Shown here: one piece after another, positions 1 to 8,699 of the stretch
Numbering within the stretch: position 1 is the stretch's first letter
Layout of the letters: every line of letters begins with the position of its first letter
Source: Edwardsiella hoshinae NBRC 105699 = ATCC 33379
GTDB lineage: Bacteria > Pseudomonadota > Gammaproteobacteria > Enterobacterales > Enterobacteriaceae
Assembly (NCBI RefSeq): GCF_000474215.1
Contig: NZ_BAUC01000015.1
Coordinates: 1-64,000, forward strand
DNA length: 64,000 nt
Direction of reading: 5' to 3'
Translations under genes and position numbers: made by a program
Notes under the pieces: model-generated
Told to the model about the DNA's origin: nothing
The model's input: only the letters and a program-made list of their open reading frames with translations
Databases searched by the model: none

Positions 1-203
1 TGTGTCAGGGTAGCTTGGTCACCAGCGGCGATAGCGTTATTGATGGTTTGGTGTGTTTTATTTAACTCATTATGATTGACGGGTAAGAATCCTATTATGC
101 AATGAGCATCAAGCCGTTTACATACAGATGCAGATGCGGATAGAGAGGTACCGAGTAGTAATATAGAACTGATAGCATAGGCTATGTATTTTTTTTCCAT
201 CAT
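1..203 (-). CDS. Exported protein of unknown function, 5' part only
   Basis: The minus strand opens at an ATG at 203 (a second ATG follows at 200) and stays open to the window edge, giving the first 67 residues. An AGGA lies 9 nt upstream of the first ATG. The start looks like a signal peptide: MMEKKY, a hydrophobic stretch with LLLGTS, then a small-residue SASASA region where signal peptidase I could cut. Two Cys residues follow within 11 residues, so a periplasmic disulfide is possible. The DNA is AT-rich compared with the rest of the window. I do not recognise the family, and the rest of the gene lies outside the window. Confidence 0.6.
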   Translation of the reverse strand, partial: MMEKKYIAYAISSILLLGTSLSASASVCKRLDAHCIIGFLPVNHNELNKTHQTINNAIAAGDQATLT

Positions 204-1134
204 TGTCATGTCTATCCTAAATTAGTTTCAACTTAATACTTTCCAACAATGTGATTAACTTTAGGAACTAGCAATAAAGAGAACGATGAAGATTTATGTC
301 ACTAATTACCTGACACATAAAATAATTAATCGTATTGTCTATTTATTATTTTGACGCATTGTGGAATTGCTGAGCAATTGAATAAAATGAAGATCAAAAA
401 AACACGCAATGGCCAGTAATTAGAAAAATAGATAATGGAATAGGAATAAATAAGTATAAAACACCGTTTCCGAGCTTTAATGATTCCTCATAAAGAATAA
501 AATTCTTAAATTTGAGAAAGGGTAGGCTCTAATGCTATTAGGAAAATCTTAATTAAATCAATGGGAAATAAGTGTAAGTAAATGTAATTTTGGGGATTAA
601 TAAGATATTTCTTATTCTATCTTGTTGATGTGGATAGGATTTTTCTATTCGATCATTGTGTTCGGTAACTATAACTCACGGGGGGGGTTGTTATGAGGGG
701 GAGGTAAAAAATAAAGTAAGAAATAAAATTTTGTTCAGTAGTAGGAAAATGCTCTGTAATTTATTGGGCAAAATTTTATTGTTGCCGGAGGAGGAAAGTA
801 TCCTGCTTCTGCTCGCGGAGAAGCCCGTGAATTTTGCTGAATAGCCGGGGTGCGTCTTTCGGCCCGGCAACGTCGGTTATTCCGTGGTAAAGCAAACCGT
901 CATCATGATCACCGGGCGTTGTGAGTAATATCGCTTTGGGAAGCCGTATGTCTGCCTTATGTCGGGGCGCTTAACGCGGGGGTGACTAGCGTGCGCTATT
1001 CCGCTGGCACCGTTATGCGATTATCGTGATTCCGTTGTGGTATCTGGGGTTTTCTACAGCCAAGAGCGGTGATGTTGATAGCGCATATCCCCACCTTACC
1101 GCTGCGCTATCGCGGCAAGAGGGGGAGTGTGGGC
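204..1134. other. AT-rich to mixed region without a recognisable gene
   Basis: The first 450 bases are very AT-rich and probably include the promoter of the leftward gene at 1-203. From about 850 the composition becomes GC-richer and all frames are broken by stops. The only open stretch of note (656-844, plus strand) has a low-complexity sequence and no ribosome-binding site, so I do not call it. The part next to the chemoreceptor relic probably belongs to the same decaying segment. Confidence 0.5.
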
Positions 1135-2005
1135 TTAGTGCTTGAAGCTACGGACGGCTTGTGCCAACTGTACGCTCTGCGCCTCCAGCGAGGTGGCGGC
1201 TTCGCCAATGGCGGCGGATAGCTCCTCGGTACATGAGGCGAGGTCGATGCCGCCACTCGCCCTGCGTCTCTTGTTGGCGTAGGGCCTACAATGGGGGATA
1301 CCGGGAGCGAGAGATCGTATAAGTTAACCTACGCACTGTGATCAGCATCTGGTGCGCTATCTCCCCCTCGATGAGCAGAACCGTGCTGCCGAGCGTTCGG
1401 CCCATCTGTTGTGGCTGTCAGTTAAGGACTTCCAGCGTCACATCGATGGTTGCGACGCCCCAAGGTTGGCCGTTTCGGCTTATCGCCATGGCGCAGTAGG
1501 TTCTGGGTTGTGAACTGCCGTATCCTGGTTGGCGTTGGCCTAGGCACATGCGCCGGGCGTGGTATTGAATCCCGCCAGATACCAACGCTGCCGCCAATAT
1601 GGCTGGGTATCGGGTGAGCTCCATACGCTATTGAGTTGGAGTGCCTCCTGCGGATCTCGCGCATAGACGGTACTCAATGGCTCCTTGGCGGGATCGCGCC
1701 TCCCCGGCAATGGCTAGATCCCGTCGCCATATTGATTAATTGGCATCGCTAATGGGTTGTCGAGTTGCTCATTGGGGGAGAGATCTGACTGATTCGCTGA
1801 TGGCGCGTTGTTGTGCTGGTTCCCGCGTTATCTGTGCTTTGATGATGCTTTGTGCCTCAGCGGTAAGCTTGATGTTCCTGACTTCAGTTTCGACAAGCTG
1901 CGGTGAGATGCGTCGTTTGACAATGATATTGCCGACAGCGATCAATACGATAAAAAAGATAATGAATAACAGGATAAACCTTACCTGCCTATTTTTCTGG
2001 CTCAT
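1135..2005 (-). pseudogene. Methyl-accepting chemotaxis protein, decayed remnant
   Basis: Three collinear pieces of one chemoreceptor can be read on the minus strand. The N-terminus (2005 to about 1769) has a positive MSQKNRQVRF start and a strong membrane segment, then a periplasmic region. A middle part (about 1690-1418) in shifted frames carries NGQPWGVATIDVTLE, typical of the double-Cache ligand-binding domain. The last piece (1260-1135) encodes ...ATSLEAQSVQLAQAVRSFKH and a stop, the usual C-terminal end of a chemoreceptor signalling domain. Frameshifts and stops separate the pieces. HAMP and almost all of the signalling hairpin are deleted, so it cannot make a receptor. What chemical it sensed is unknown. 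Confidence 0.8.
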
Positions 2006-3047
2006 GCTGCGTCTATCTCTTTTTTATGGGGTAAGGCTTACAATGATATTTTATGATATTCCTTTAATTCATTTTTTATGATATGAGTGGCGTGATGCTC
2101 CTTAAATAAGAAAATGCTTTTATATTATAATATTCTTATTATTACCTATCGTTGTGTAGCATGAAAACTGGTTGGGGGGATGGCTAGGTGTCTGCTGGTT
2201 ACGACTATATCCTGATGATATCGCTATTATCGATAAAGCATGCCTGGCAAGAATTAACTATTTCTTGATTGATGGTTTTTGAGGAAATTAATGTCTTGGG
2301 GAGGCTACCGTATAAGCATCGCGCTATGGCGTGAGGGCGACGATGATGTTGGTCAAGGGGGGCGGTTGAGCAGGCCGAGGTCTCGCGTGCGGCTTGGCGC
2401 GCGCGGAGAGGGAGAGGGCCACACGCCAGCCCCCATTGAGCACTGTGTCACTATGCTCATCATCAATGTGCGACGAGTTTGGCGCGACGATTTATTCGGC
2501 TTGGTGTAGCTTACACGGCCCGCTCTGGTTGGGGGGCGTAGGCGAGCCCCCTGTTGGGGCTGCTAAGGTCAGCGAGGATAGCCCGGTCATTTCATACTGG
2601 CCGGTGGGAAAAGTTGGGTAATAGGGCCGGGTTATTTGATGCGAGCGACTCAGCGCGGCGCGATGTTGCACATCATATTCCCCGCAGGTACGCCAACCGT
2701 ATGATCGTGACCGGGCTGAGGGTAGGGACGACACGGGCGAGCGGCGTGCTAACGGTGCGCGTTGATGTGACGCGGTCGCGCGCATTGGCGGATTTTTCGT
2801 TATGGTGTCTAACAGAGTAAGAAAAATATTTTTATACAATAAAAGGGAATTGGTATTTAAGGTTAAATAAAATAGTGATTGGTCTAATGGCTTATTTTTA
2901 TTACCGGTTGGTCATGGGCAATGTATGTAAATAAAAATGTACATAGCTGCATGATGTTTTTCGCTAATTTAATTATACAAACAGGGAAAAGCTGATAATG
3001 ATTAGGAGGTCAATATCAAGCGTGTCTGACGCGGATATTATTTTCAT
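2006..3047. other. Region without a supportable gene, probably decayed
   Basis: About 1 kb lies between the chemoreceptor relic and hdeB. Open stretches exist on both strands (2279-2509, 2554-2820, 2492-2839), but none has a convincing ribosome-binding site, known motif or codon pattern, and they overlap each other antisense. The last 200 bases are AT-rich and must contain the hdeB promoter. An AGGAGG sits at 3004-3009 with no start codon at a usable distance. Confidence 0.45.
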
Positions 3048-3059
3048 AAGGAGTTTATG

Positions 3060-3392
3060 ATGAAAGTTAACACAACATTTCTCGGTGCTTCCGCATTGGC
3101 TTTGACGCTGGCGCTGGCCGGCAGTGCCTGTGCGCAAGAGCCGACGATGACTACCGTGACGACGCCGGAAACCATGACCTGCCATGAATTTACCCAGATG
3201 AATCCGAAGGCGATGACGCCAGTGATGGTATGGGTCGTCAATCAAGATCGCCAATACAAGGGGGGCGACTATGTTGATTGGCAGAAGATCCAGACGGTGA
3301 TGGTGCCGAAAGTGATGAAGATTTGTAAGGAACAGCCAGGTAAAAAGGTCATCGAATTCCGTAATCAGGTTCAGGATCTGATCAGCGATTAA
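3060..3392 (+). CDS. hdeB: Periplasmic acid-stress chaperone HdeB
   Basis: HdeB is a small periplasmic chaperone that binds unfolding proteins at low pH. The protein has a signal peptide (ATG, hydrophobic core, cleavage near SACAQE). The mature part carries the HdeB pattern MTCHEFTQMNPKAMTPVMVW, a YKGGD turn, and a second Cys in VMKICKEQP that would pair with the first. Length (110 residues) fits the family. Two ATGs lie in tandem at 3057 and 3060; AAGGAG at 3048-3053 is 6 nt from the second, so I chose 3060. No hdeA is next to it, unlike E. coli, where the two are paired. A hairpin terminator follows directly. Confidence 0.9.
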   Translation: MKVNTTFLGASALALTLALAGSACAQEPTMTTVTTPETMTCHEFTQMNPKAMTPVMVWVVNQDRQYKGGDYVDWQKIQTVMVPKVMKICKEQPGKKVIEFRNQVQDLISD

Positions 3393-3420
3393 GCCATTGG
3401 TTATATTTCGCACCGATGTT

Positions 3421-3453
3421 ACCGGCCTACCATGTGGTAGGCCGGTATTTTTT
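3421..3453 (+). terminator. Rho-independent terminator after hdeB
   Basis: A perfect 11-bp stem (3421-3431 with 3436-3446), a 4-nt loop and a following T-rich run form a classic intrinsic terminator 28 bases after the hdeB stop. It also lies between the convergent hdeB and gss genes. Confidence 0.9.
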
Positions 3454-3496
3454 GGCCTTAACCTTCCCGCCCGTTGTCGAGCGGGGTCAGCCGTAT

Positions 3497-5374
3497 TTAG
3501 CACAAGAACGCACTATCCTTGAGTACCACTAACGGCTCGATATCACTCTCTTTCTTGATCACCAAGGAGCGGTCGGATCGCAGGCAGGCGCCGCCGTAAC
3601 TTCCACCGACGGTAAAGGTGCAAACCTGAATATGTTTATCTGCTACTTGAGGTAGACACCAGAGTTGCTGATAAATGTTTTTCTGATCGTGGAATTTACC
3701 GCTGGTCGTGTCGAGTACCTCCTCGTGGCGGCTCACCAGATCGATGTTGCTACCGCAACGTCCGCCGATCGGTTTGACGGCATAACCGCTACGGGCTAAC
3801 GCCGTATTGGGGACGAAGTCGGTATTCAGCAGGTAGCGATGATTCGGGAACAGCGACCAGAGGATCGGCAGGATGGCCTTGTTACCGGGGATCACCGTCC
3901 AGAGCGGCTCGAATACCATGATTTCCGGGCGTAGCAATACGTCGATCAGACGGACCTGTTTTTCCGGCTTACCGGTACGGATCGGTACAGCGGCATATTC
4001 GGCATCACTGACCTCGCGTACCTGTTCGATGGCCGTCTCCCAGGCCCAGGTCTTCCAGACACAGGTCACCAGGCGTCCCTCATCGTCAATCAATTGGCCG
4101 GTGGCATCCCAGCGTAGGGGGGCCAGTCCCTTGACGATCTTGCTGTCGAAGCCCGCTTGGCTCAGTGCTCGCTGCATAAACAGGGCGTGGTAGCTTTCTT
4201 CCTCGTCCTCATCCTGCATGATGTGGACAAAGGGGTGCGCGTGGCTATGGCGCCAGGCGCCAGCCAACTCATTGAGCAGATCTTCACCTGGGTTGTAGCC
4301 GTTGACGCCGTCACCCCGTTCGGCCCAGTGTTGCAGGATCAGCCCGGCTTCAGTATGGCAGGAGGCAGAGTCGGCGTTGTATTCGTAGACCTTCAGCCCG
4401 CGTTCATCCATGCAGAAGTCGAGGCGCCCGGTGATCATGCAGTGGCGCCGTTGTTGCCAGGAGAGGCGCAATCGCGGCCAGAGGATCTTTGGAATATCGA
4501 ATAAGGCTAATAGACTGTCGTCGCGCAGTACTTTGTCTGTCGCATGCAGGTACATCAGGTGTAGCTCGTTGGTCGCCTTGATCAACTCCTGCTCGGCGCT
4601 TTCCGAGATGGTGAAGTATTGGCTGGGATCGTGGTTGATGACGTGTCCCTGGTTGGCCTGCACATAGCTTAGCTCTACGGGATCGTCTTCGTTCAGCCAG
4701 CGACCCTCGAAGAGGGCGCGGTCGGGGCGACGAGCGGCATGGATCGCCATCGCTTGGGGCGCTAATGTCGGCTGCGCTAAGCTGTCGCGTGCGTCTTCGG
4801 TGTGGATCATCCAGCCGAGGATCTCGGTATCGTCAAAGGTGTCTTGGATGGTGTAGCGGCCATTCTCCCGTTGCAGGGTGAGCTCGCGCGTCCACTGTTG
4901 TCCCGGCGGCAGCGGCGCGTGAATGACATTCTGCTCGGCGATCCTGACCTTGTCGCCGCGCAGTTGGGTGATAACGGCGACGTGACCGGTGCCCTTGAAC
5001 TCGCCGCCCTTCTGCCAGATCAGCAGGGCGCCGGCGACTGGTGGACGTGGAGAGCCGTTGGCGAATGCGTACAGTGGTAATAGATTATCGTTGACCACCT
5101 GGCGCAGAAAACGCAGGGAGAAAATTTCGTAGGCCATACCGACATCGGTGAAGACGACGCCGTAGTTAATAAACAAAAAACGGCGGGCAAATTCGACGCA
5201 TTGCCATTTGTGGCCCATGTACTCATCGTCGATGTAGCTGCGCAGGGAGGCTTCATCCGGGTAAACCCGAGGATCCAGCGTGCTATAGTCGGAAGAATAA
5301 ATTGCGACGCCGCCCGGTGCATAGCCAAGCAGAGTGCCGAAAGGGGCGTCATTGTGGTGTGTCTCTACGCTCAT
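3497..5374 (-). CDS. gss: Bifunctional glutathionylspermidine synthetase/amidase
   Basis: This enzyme joins glutathione to spermidine using ATP and also hydrolyses the product, linking thiol and polyamine pools in the cytoplasm. At 625 residues it matches the two-domain E. coli enzyme almost end to end. The N-terminal CHAP-type amidase domain (about 1-200) has the catalytic Cys59 in GHKWQCVEFARRF and the histidine in TGHVAV. The C-terminal ATP-grasp synthetase domain (about 200-625) carries DFCMDERGLKVYEYNADSAS and AVKPIGGRCGSNIDLV. The start at MSVETHH aligns with the family. It stands alone, convergent with hdeB and divergent from pagP. Confidence 0.97.
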   Translation of the reverse strand: MSVETHHNDAPFGTLLGYAPGGVAIYSSDYSTLDPRVYPDEASLRSYIDDEYMGHKWQCVEFARRFLFINYGVVFTDVGMAYEIFSLRFLRQVVNDNLLPLYAFANGSPRPPVAGALLIWQKGGEFKGTGHVAVITQLRGDKVRIAEQNVIHAPLPPGQQWTRELTLQRENGRYTIQDTFDDTEILGWMIHTEDARDSLAQPTLAPQAMAIHAARRPDRALFEGRWLNEDDPVELSYVQANQGHVINHDPSQYFTISESAEQELIKATNELHLMYLHATDKVLRDDSLLALFDIPKILWPRLRLSWQQRRHCMITGRLDFCMDERGLKVYEYNADSASCHTEAGLILQHWAERGDGVNGYNPGEDLLNELAGAWRHSHAHPFVHIMQDEDEEESYHALFMQRALSQAGFDSKIVKGLAPLRWDATGQLIDDEGRLVTCVWKTWAWETAIEQVREVSDAEYAAVPIRTGKPEKQVRLIDVLLRPEIMVFEPLWTVIPGNKAILPILWSLFPNHRYLLNTDFVPNTALARSGYAVKPIGGRCGSNIDLVSRHEEVLDTTSGKFHDQKNIYQQLWCLPQVADKHIQVCTFTVGGSYGGACLRSDRSLVIKKESDIEPLVVLKDSAFLC

Positions 5375-5830
5375 GATCCTGACCTCAATATAACGCTGCT
5401 GGAGCTGACGAGGGGTTGAAAAATAGACATAACGTTCGGTTTTTCCCCGTCAGACAGAGGTGAATTCATCATAGCACTAACTCGCCGGGCAGTAACGGCG
5501 ACCGCGACCAGCGTCGTGCTCTGTGGTGTTCATGGTTTAAGACGATAAATTTCGGACGCCTCATCCCGCTGCCGCGAGGCATACTTGCCAAAAATTCCGG
5601 TGATTTTTCTTGCGGTTATTTTATCGAACGCGTACGCACGCTAGCCCCTTGTTCGCGTCGCCATCGTAATCGTTAATGCTTATTTCTTATGGACGCTCAG
5701 CCGTCCAGGCTAAATATATGCTGTCGTGTTGGCGGATATCGAAAGGACGTTAGTGAATTGTTCAGCTTAATATCGTTATGCTGACTACTCTGTAACGCAT
5801 ACCATAAATCACCTGCGAGAAATCACCTCC
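5375..5830. other. Divergent gss-pagP intergenic region
   Basis: A 456-base spacer lies between divergent gss and pagP and must hold both promoters. I looked for a PhoP-type direct repeat upstream of pagP and found only poorly spaced GTT-containing half sites, so none is claimed. No small gene is evident. Confidence 0.5.
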
Positions 5831-6385
5831 GTGAAAATGCATCACTATATTTCCGCGCTGGCGTCGCTATGCGCGTTTTTTACCTGGGGCGCATCCGCTT
5901 CAATGCCGAGCCTCGTGGAGACACTGCGTGCGAATGTGGTCCAGACATGGCAGCAGCCGCAACATCATGACTTTTATCTGCCGGCGATTACCTGGCATGC
6001 GCGTTTTGCTTATAGCCGCGAAAAGATCGAGAGCTACAACGAGCGGCCATGGGGCGCCGGTTTCGGCCAGTCGCGCTGGGACGAGAAGGGGAACTGGCAT
6101 GGCTTGTATCTGATGGCGTTTAAGGACTCGTTTAACAAGTGGGAGCCGATCGGCGGCTATGGCTGGGAGGCGACCTGGCGGCCGATCGCCGACTCGGATT
6201 TCCACTGGGGGGCCGGCTATACCCTTGGCGTCACCATGCGTGATAACTGGAAATACATCCCCATTCCGGTCGTGCTGCCGATGGCCTCGCTAGGTTATGG
6301 GCCGCTGACAATGCAAATGACCTATATTCCAGGAACCTACAATAACGGTAACGTCTATTTCGCCTGGCTGCGCTTTCAGTTTTAA
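5831..6385 (+). CDS. pagP: Lipid A palmitoyltransferase PagP
   Basis: PagP is an outer-membrane beta-barrel enzyme that moves palmitate from a phospholipid onto lipid A, which lowers sensitivity to cationic peptides. The 184-residue product has a signal peptide (cleavage near GASASM) and ends in aromatic FAWLRFQF, as outer-membrane barrels do. The conserved active-site region is seen as [11 protein letters not shown] followed by [13 protein letters not shown], with the catalytic Asp-Ser pair; the upstream His is in HHDFYLP or HARFAY. The start is GTG at 5831 or ATG at 5837; neither has a strong ribosome-binding site. In relatives the gene is controlled by PhoPQ; that is not shown here. Confidence 0.95.
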   Translation: MKMHHYISALASLCAFFTWGASASMPSLVETLRANVVQTWQQPQHHDFYLPAITWHARFAYSREKIESYNERPWGAGFGQSRWDEKGNWHGLYLMAFKDSFNKWEPIGGYGWEATWRPIADSDFHWGAGYTLGVTMRDNWKYIPIPVVLPMASLGYGPLTMQMTYIPGTYNNGNVYFAWLRFQF

Positions 6386-6516
6386 TCCTGGCTAACCCAT
6401 TGCTGGGGCGTCGCACGCAGAGAAAATCCGTGGCAAAAATTGGTGCGTTGGCGGGTTGTTATCTATCTTTGCTACAGGGAATCCGCTGAGAGCTGATAAC
6501 GGGCGAGGTCGGGGGG

Positions 6517-7758
6517 ATGGGCGTGGTGGCAGAGAACTCCTTGTTGGCCGACACGGTATTGATCGTGGATGATTCGCCGGGCTATCGTCGCCTACTTGCG
6601 ACGATCTTGGCGCGTTGGCAATACCGAGTGATCGAGGCGGAAGATGGCGAGCAGGCTTTGGCCTGTCTGGCACGTCACCAGGTGCACATCGTGATCAGTG
6701 ATTGGGAGATGCCGCTGATGGATGGCGCCACCTTGTGCCGTGCGATTCGAGCCCAAGATTATGGTCACTATGTCTACCTGATCCTGCTGACCATCCGCCA
6801 GTCGAGTGAGGATCTGGTGGCGGGGATGGAGGCTGGGGCCGATGATTTCTTGACCAAGCCGCTCAACCAGGGGCAGTTGCGTAGTCGATTACATGCCGCG
6901 CAGCGCATCATTCAACTGGAGAGTACCCTGGCGGCACGCAACGCCACCCTGGCGCATGCCTACCAACGGATTGAATCCGATCTCCAAGCCGCCGCCGCCA
7001 TGCAACGTAGCCTGTTGCCCAGCCATGACCAGACCATCAACGGTTACCATGCCGACTGGTTGTTCCTGCCATCGACCTATGTGTCTGGCGACCTGTTGAA
7101 TTACTTCATGTTGGATGCCCATCATCTGGGGTTTTATTGCGTGGACGTGGCCGGTCACGGCGTCAGTGCCGCCATGTTGGCGCAGTCGGTCGCTCGTGAG
7201 TTTACCAGTGCGTTGCTGACCCACAGCCTGCTATTTCGTTCACCGGATACCAGCCCGGCAGCGCCGCAGGCGGTCGTAAGCGAGCTGAATCGCCGTTTTT
7301 GTCTGGAGCCGCAGGATGACGGCATCGTACGCTACTTCACCTTGATCTATGGGGTGCTGGATACCCGTGATGGGCGGCTTCGCCTGTGTCAGGCCGGCCA
7401 TCCGACCCCGTTGTGGTTTCAGGCGGATGGGGGGCTGCGCCGTGTCGGTGATGGCGGCCTACCGATCGGCCTATTCGACTGGGCGACCTATGAGGATCAC
7501 GCTCTGCTCCTCGCGCCGGGTGATCGCCTCTGCCTGTACAGTGACGGCATCAGCGAATGTTATAGCCCGCAGGGCGAACAATTCGGCGAGGCTCGCCTGT
7601 GCCAGGTGTTGCAGGCACCGCGGCCGACGTCGGTGCCTGCAACATTGGCGCGGTTGGCTGAGGCGCTGGCACAGTGGCATAGCCCGGCAGCGGTGACGCC
7701 GCGTCAGCCGTTTGCCGATGATATTTCGTTGTTGATGATTACCCGTTGCGCCGATTAA
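6517..7758 (+). CDS. Response regulator with PP2C (RsbU/SpoIIE-type) phosphatase domain
   Basis: Residues 12-130 form a receiver domain: acidic pair in LIVDDS, phospho-acceptor Asp62 in ISDWEMPLMDG, Lys114 in FLTKPL. After a linker helix (about 130-165) a PP2C-type Ser phosphatase domain runs to the end, with metal-binding Asp residues in YVSGDL, DVAGHG and YSDGISE. Such proteins remove phosphate from a STAS protein when their receiver is phosphorylated. The next two genes are exactly such a STAS protein and its kinase, 23 and 11 nt apart, so this is the input phosphatase of a partner-switching cassette. The cognate histidine kinase is not in the window. The exact start is uncertain (an in-frame Met lies near 6517). 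Confidence 0.88.
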   Translation: MGVVAENSLLADTVLIVDDSPGYRRLLATILARWQYRVIEAEDGEQALACLARHQVHIVISDWEMPLMDGATLCRAIRAQDYGHYVYLILLTIRQSSEDLVAGMEAGADDFLTKPLNQGQLRSRLHAAQRIIQLESTLAARNATLAHAYQRIESDLQAAAAMQRSLLPSHDQTINGYHADWLFLPSTYVSGDLLNYFMLDAHHLGFYCVDVAGHGVSAAMLAQSVAREFTSALLTHSLLFRSPDTSPAAPQAVVSELNRRFCLEPQDDGIVRYFTLIYGVLDTRDGRLRLCQAGHPTPLWFQADGGLRRVGDGGLPIGLFDWATYEDHALLLAPGDRLCLYSDGISECYSPQGEQFGEARLCQVLQAPRPTSVPATLARLAEALAQWHSPAAVTPRQPFADDISLLMITRCAD

Positions 7759-7781
7759 GGCGAGGAGTGGGAGGAGGGAGT

Positions 7782-8120
7782 ATGAATATTGCCGTGGAAG
7801 AGTGGGAAGGTGTGACTGTCGTCTCTCCCTTAATTCGCCGTTTAGATGCCTCGGTGGCGGGGATCTTTCGCCAGGAGGTGGTGACGCTGATTGAGCAGGG
7901 GCATCACCAGTTATTGCTCGATTTCAGTCAGGTGGATTTTATCGATAGTAGCTGCCTGGGAGCGTTAGTCTCACTGTTAAAACTGCTGAATAATCGCGGA
8001 GATCTGCGTCTGTGCGGCCTGAATGACAACATTCTCGGCATGTTTCGTATCACGCGCATGGATCGGGTCTTTCATATCGGCGCCGATCGGCAGCAGGCGT
8101 TGGCGCGCCAGTTCGGCTAA
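7782..8120 (+). CDS. STAS-domain anti-sigma-factor antagonist (RsbV/SpoIIAA-like)
   Basis: A 112-residue single STAS domain. The site of regulatory phosphorylation is seen as VDFIDSSCLGALVS, with Ser56 the likely acceptor. In partner switching the unphosphorylated form binds an anti-sigma or other target protein and the phosphorylated form lets go. The start at ATG 7782 follows a strong GGAGGGAG; a longer in-frame reading from 7746 would overlap the upstream gene and lacks a site. It lies between its presumed phosphatase and its presumed kinase. The final output target is unknown; glycogen phosphorylase immediately downstream is a candidate for co-regulation only. Confidence 0.88.
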   Translation: MNIAVEEWEGVTVVSPLIRRLDASVAGIFRQEVVTLIEQGHHQLLLDFSQVDFIDSSCLGALVSLLKLLNNRGDLRLCGLNDNILGMFRITRMDRVFHIGADRQQALARQFG

Positions 8121-8131
8121 GGTTTGGCACG

Positions 8132-8563
8132 ATGAAACTGCGTAGCTACTCTTTTCCGCTGGCGACTAACCTAGAGAGCCTGGCTCTGTTAGGGGCGGCG
8201 TTACAGGAGTTCTTTCAGGGGGCGCCGTCGGATGCGCTGTTTCAGCTCGAATTGGCTGCTAACGAGGCCTTTAGCAACATCGTGCGTCACGGTCGCTGCG
8301 CAGCGCATCCGGTGCGGGTAACCCTAGCGCGTAAGCCGCGCTATCTGGAGGTGGTGTTGTGCGATCGCGGTCGGCCGATCCCTCCGATGGCGTTACAACC
8401 AGCGACGCTCGATCCGCAACGCGACGATCCACAAAGTTGGCCGGAGCATGGTATGGGGATGTTGCTGATCCGCCAGATGACCGATGAGTATCACTATCGT
8501 CCCGGCGGGATGGGTAATGAACAGCGTTTGATCAAGTACGTGCTGCCGCACCGGCAGCCGTGA
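8132..8563 (+). CDS. RsbW/SpoIIAB-like serine kinase (anti-sigma factor type)
   Basis: The 143-residue protein is a GHKL-type ATPase domain: N-box in LELAANEAFSNIVRHG, G1 box in VVLCDRGRPIPPM and G2 box in EHGMGMLLIRQMTDEY. In partner-switching systems such a kinase phosphorylates the STAS partner and may sequester a sigma factor or another target. It is the third gene of the cassette, 11 nt after the STAS gene. No alternative sigma factor is encoded nearby, so the controlled target must be elsewhere or non-sigma. Confidence 0.87.
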   Translation: MKLRSYSFPLATNLESLALLGAALQEFFQGAPSDALFQLELAANEAFSNIVRHGRCAAHPVRVTLARKPRYLEVVLCDRGRPIPPMALQPATLDPQRDDPQSWPEHGMGMLLIRQMTDEYHYRPGGMGNEQRLIKYVLPHRQP

Positions 8564-8699
8564 ATCGGACGGCCGAAGCCAGGAGTGGCGAGGCGAAGAC
8601 CTTGATGTCGCTTCGTCTTGGCGCGGTCTAAGCGGTCGCGGGACGGCATCAGGCCGCCGGGCCAAGGGCGGATCTCGCCGTAATCACCGGGGGCGGCTT

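Noticed and set aside
656-844. 62-codon open frame in the AT-rich left end
   Set aside because: Low complexity, no good ribosome-binding site, and no neighbour to give it a role.
3004-3024. Possible leader peptide before hdeB (strong AGGAGG then a GTG)
   Set aside because: The GTG is about 12 nt from the AGGAGG, too far, and the 12-codon frame has no notable content.
5750-5830. PhoP box upstream of pagP
   Set aside because: GTT-containing half sites are present but with wrong spacing.
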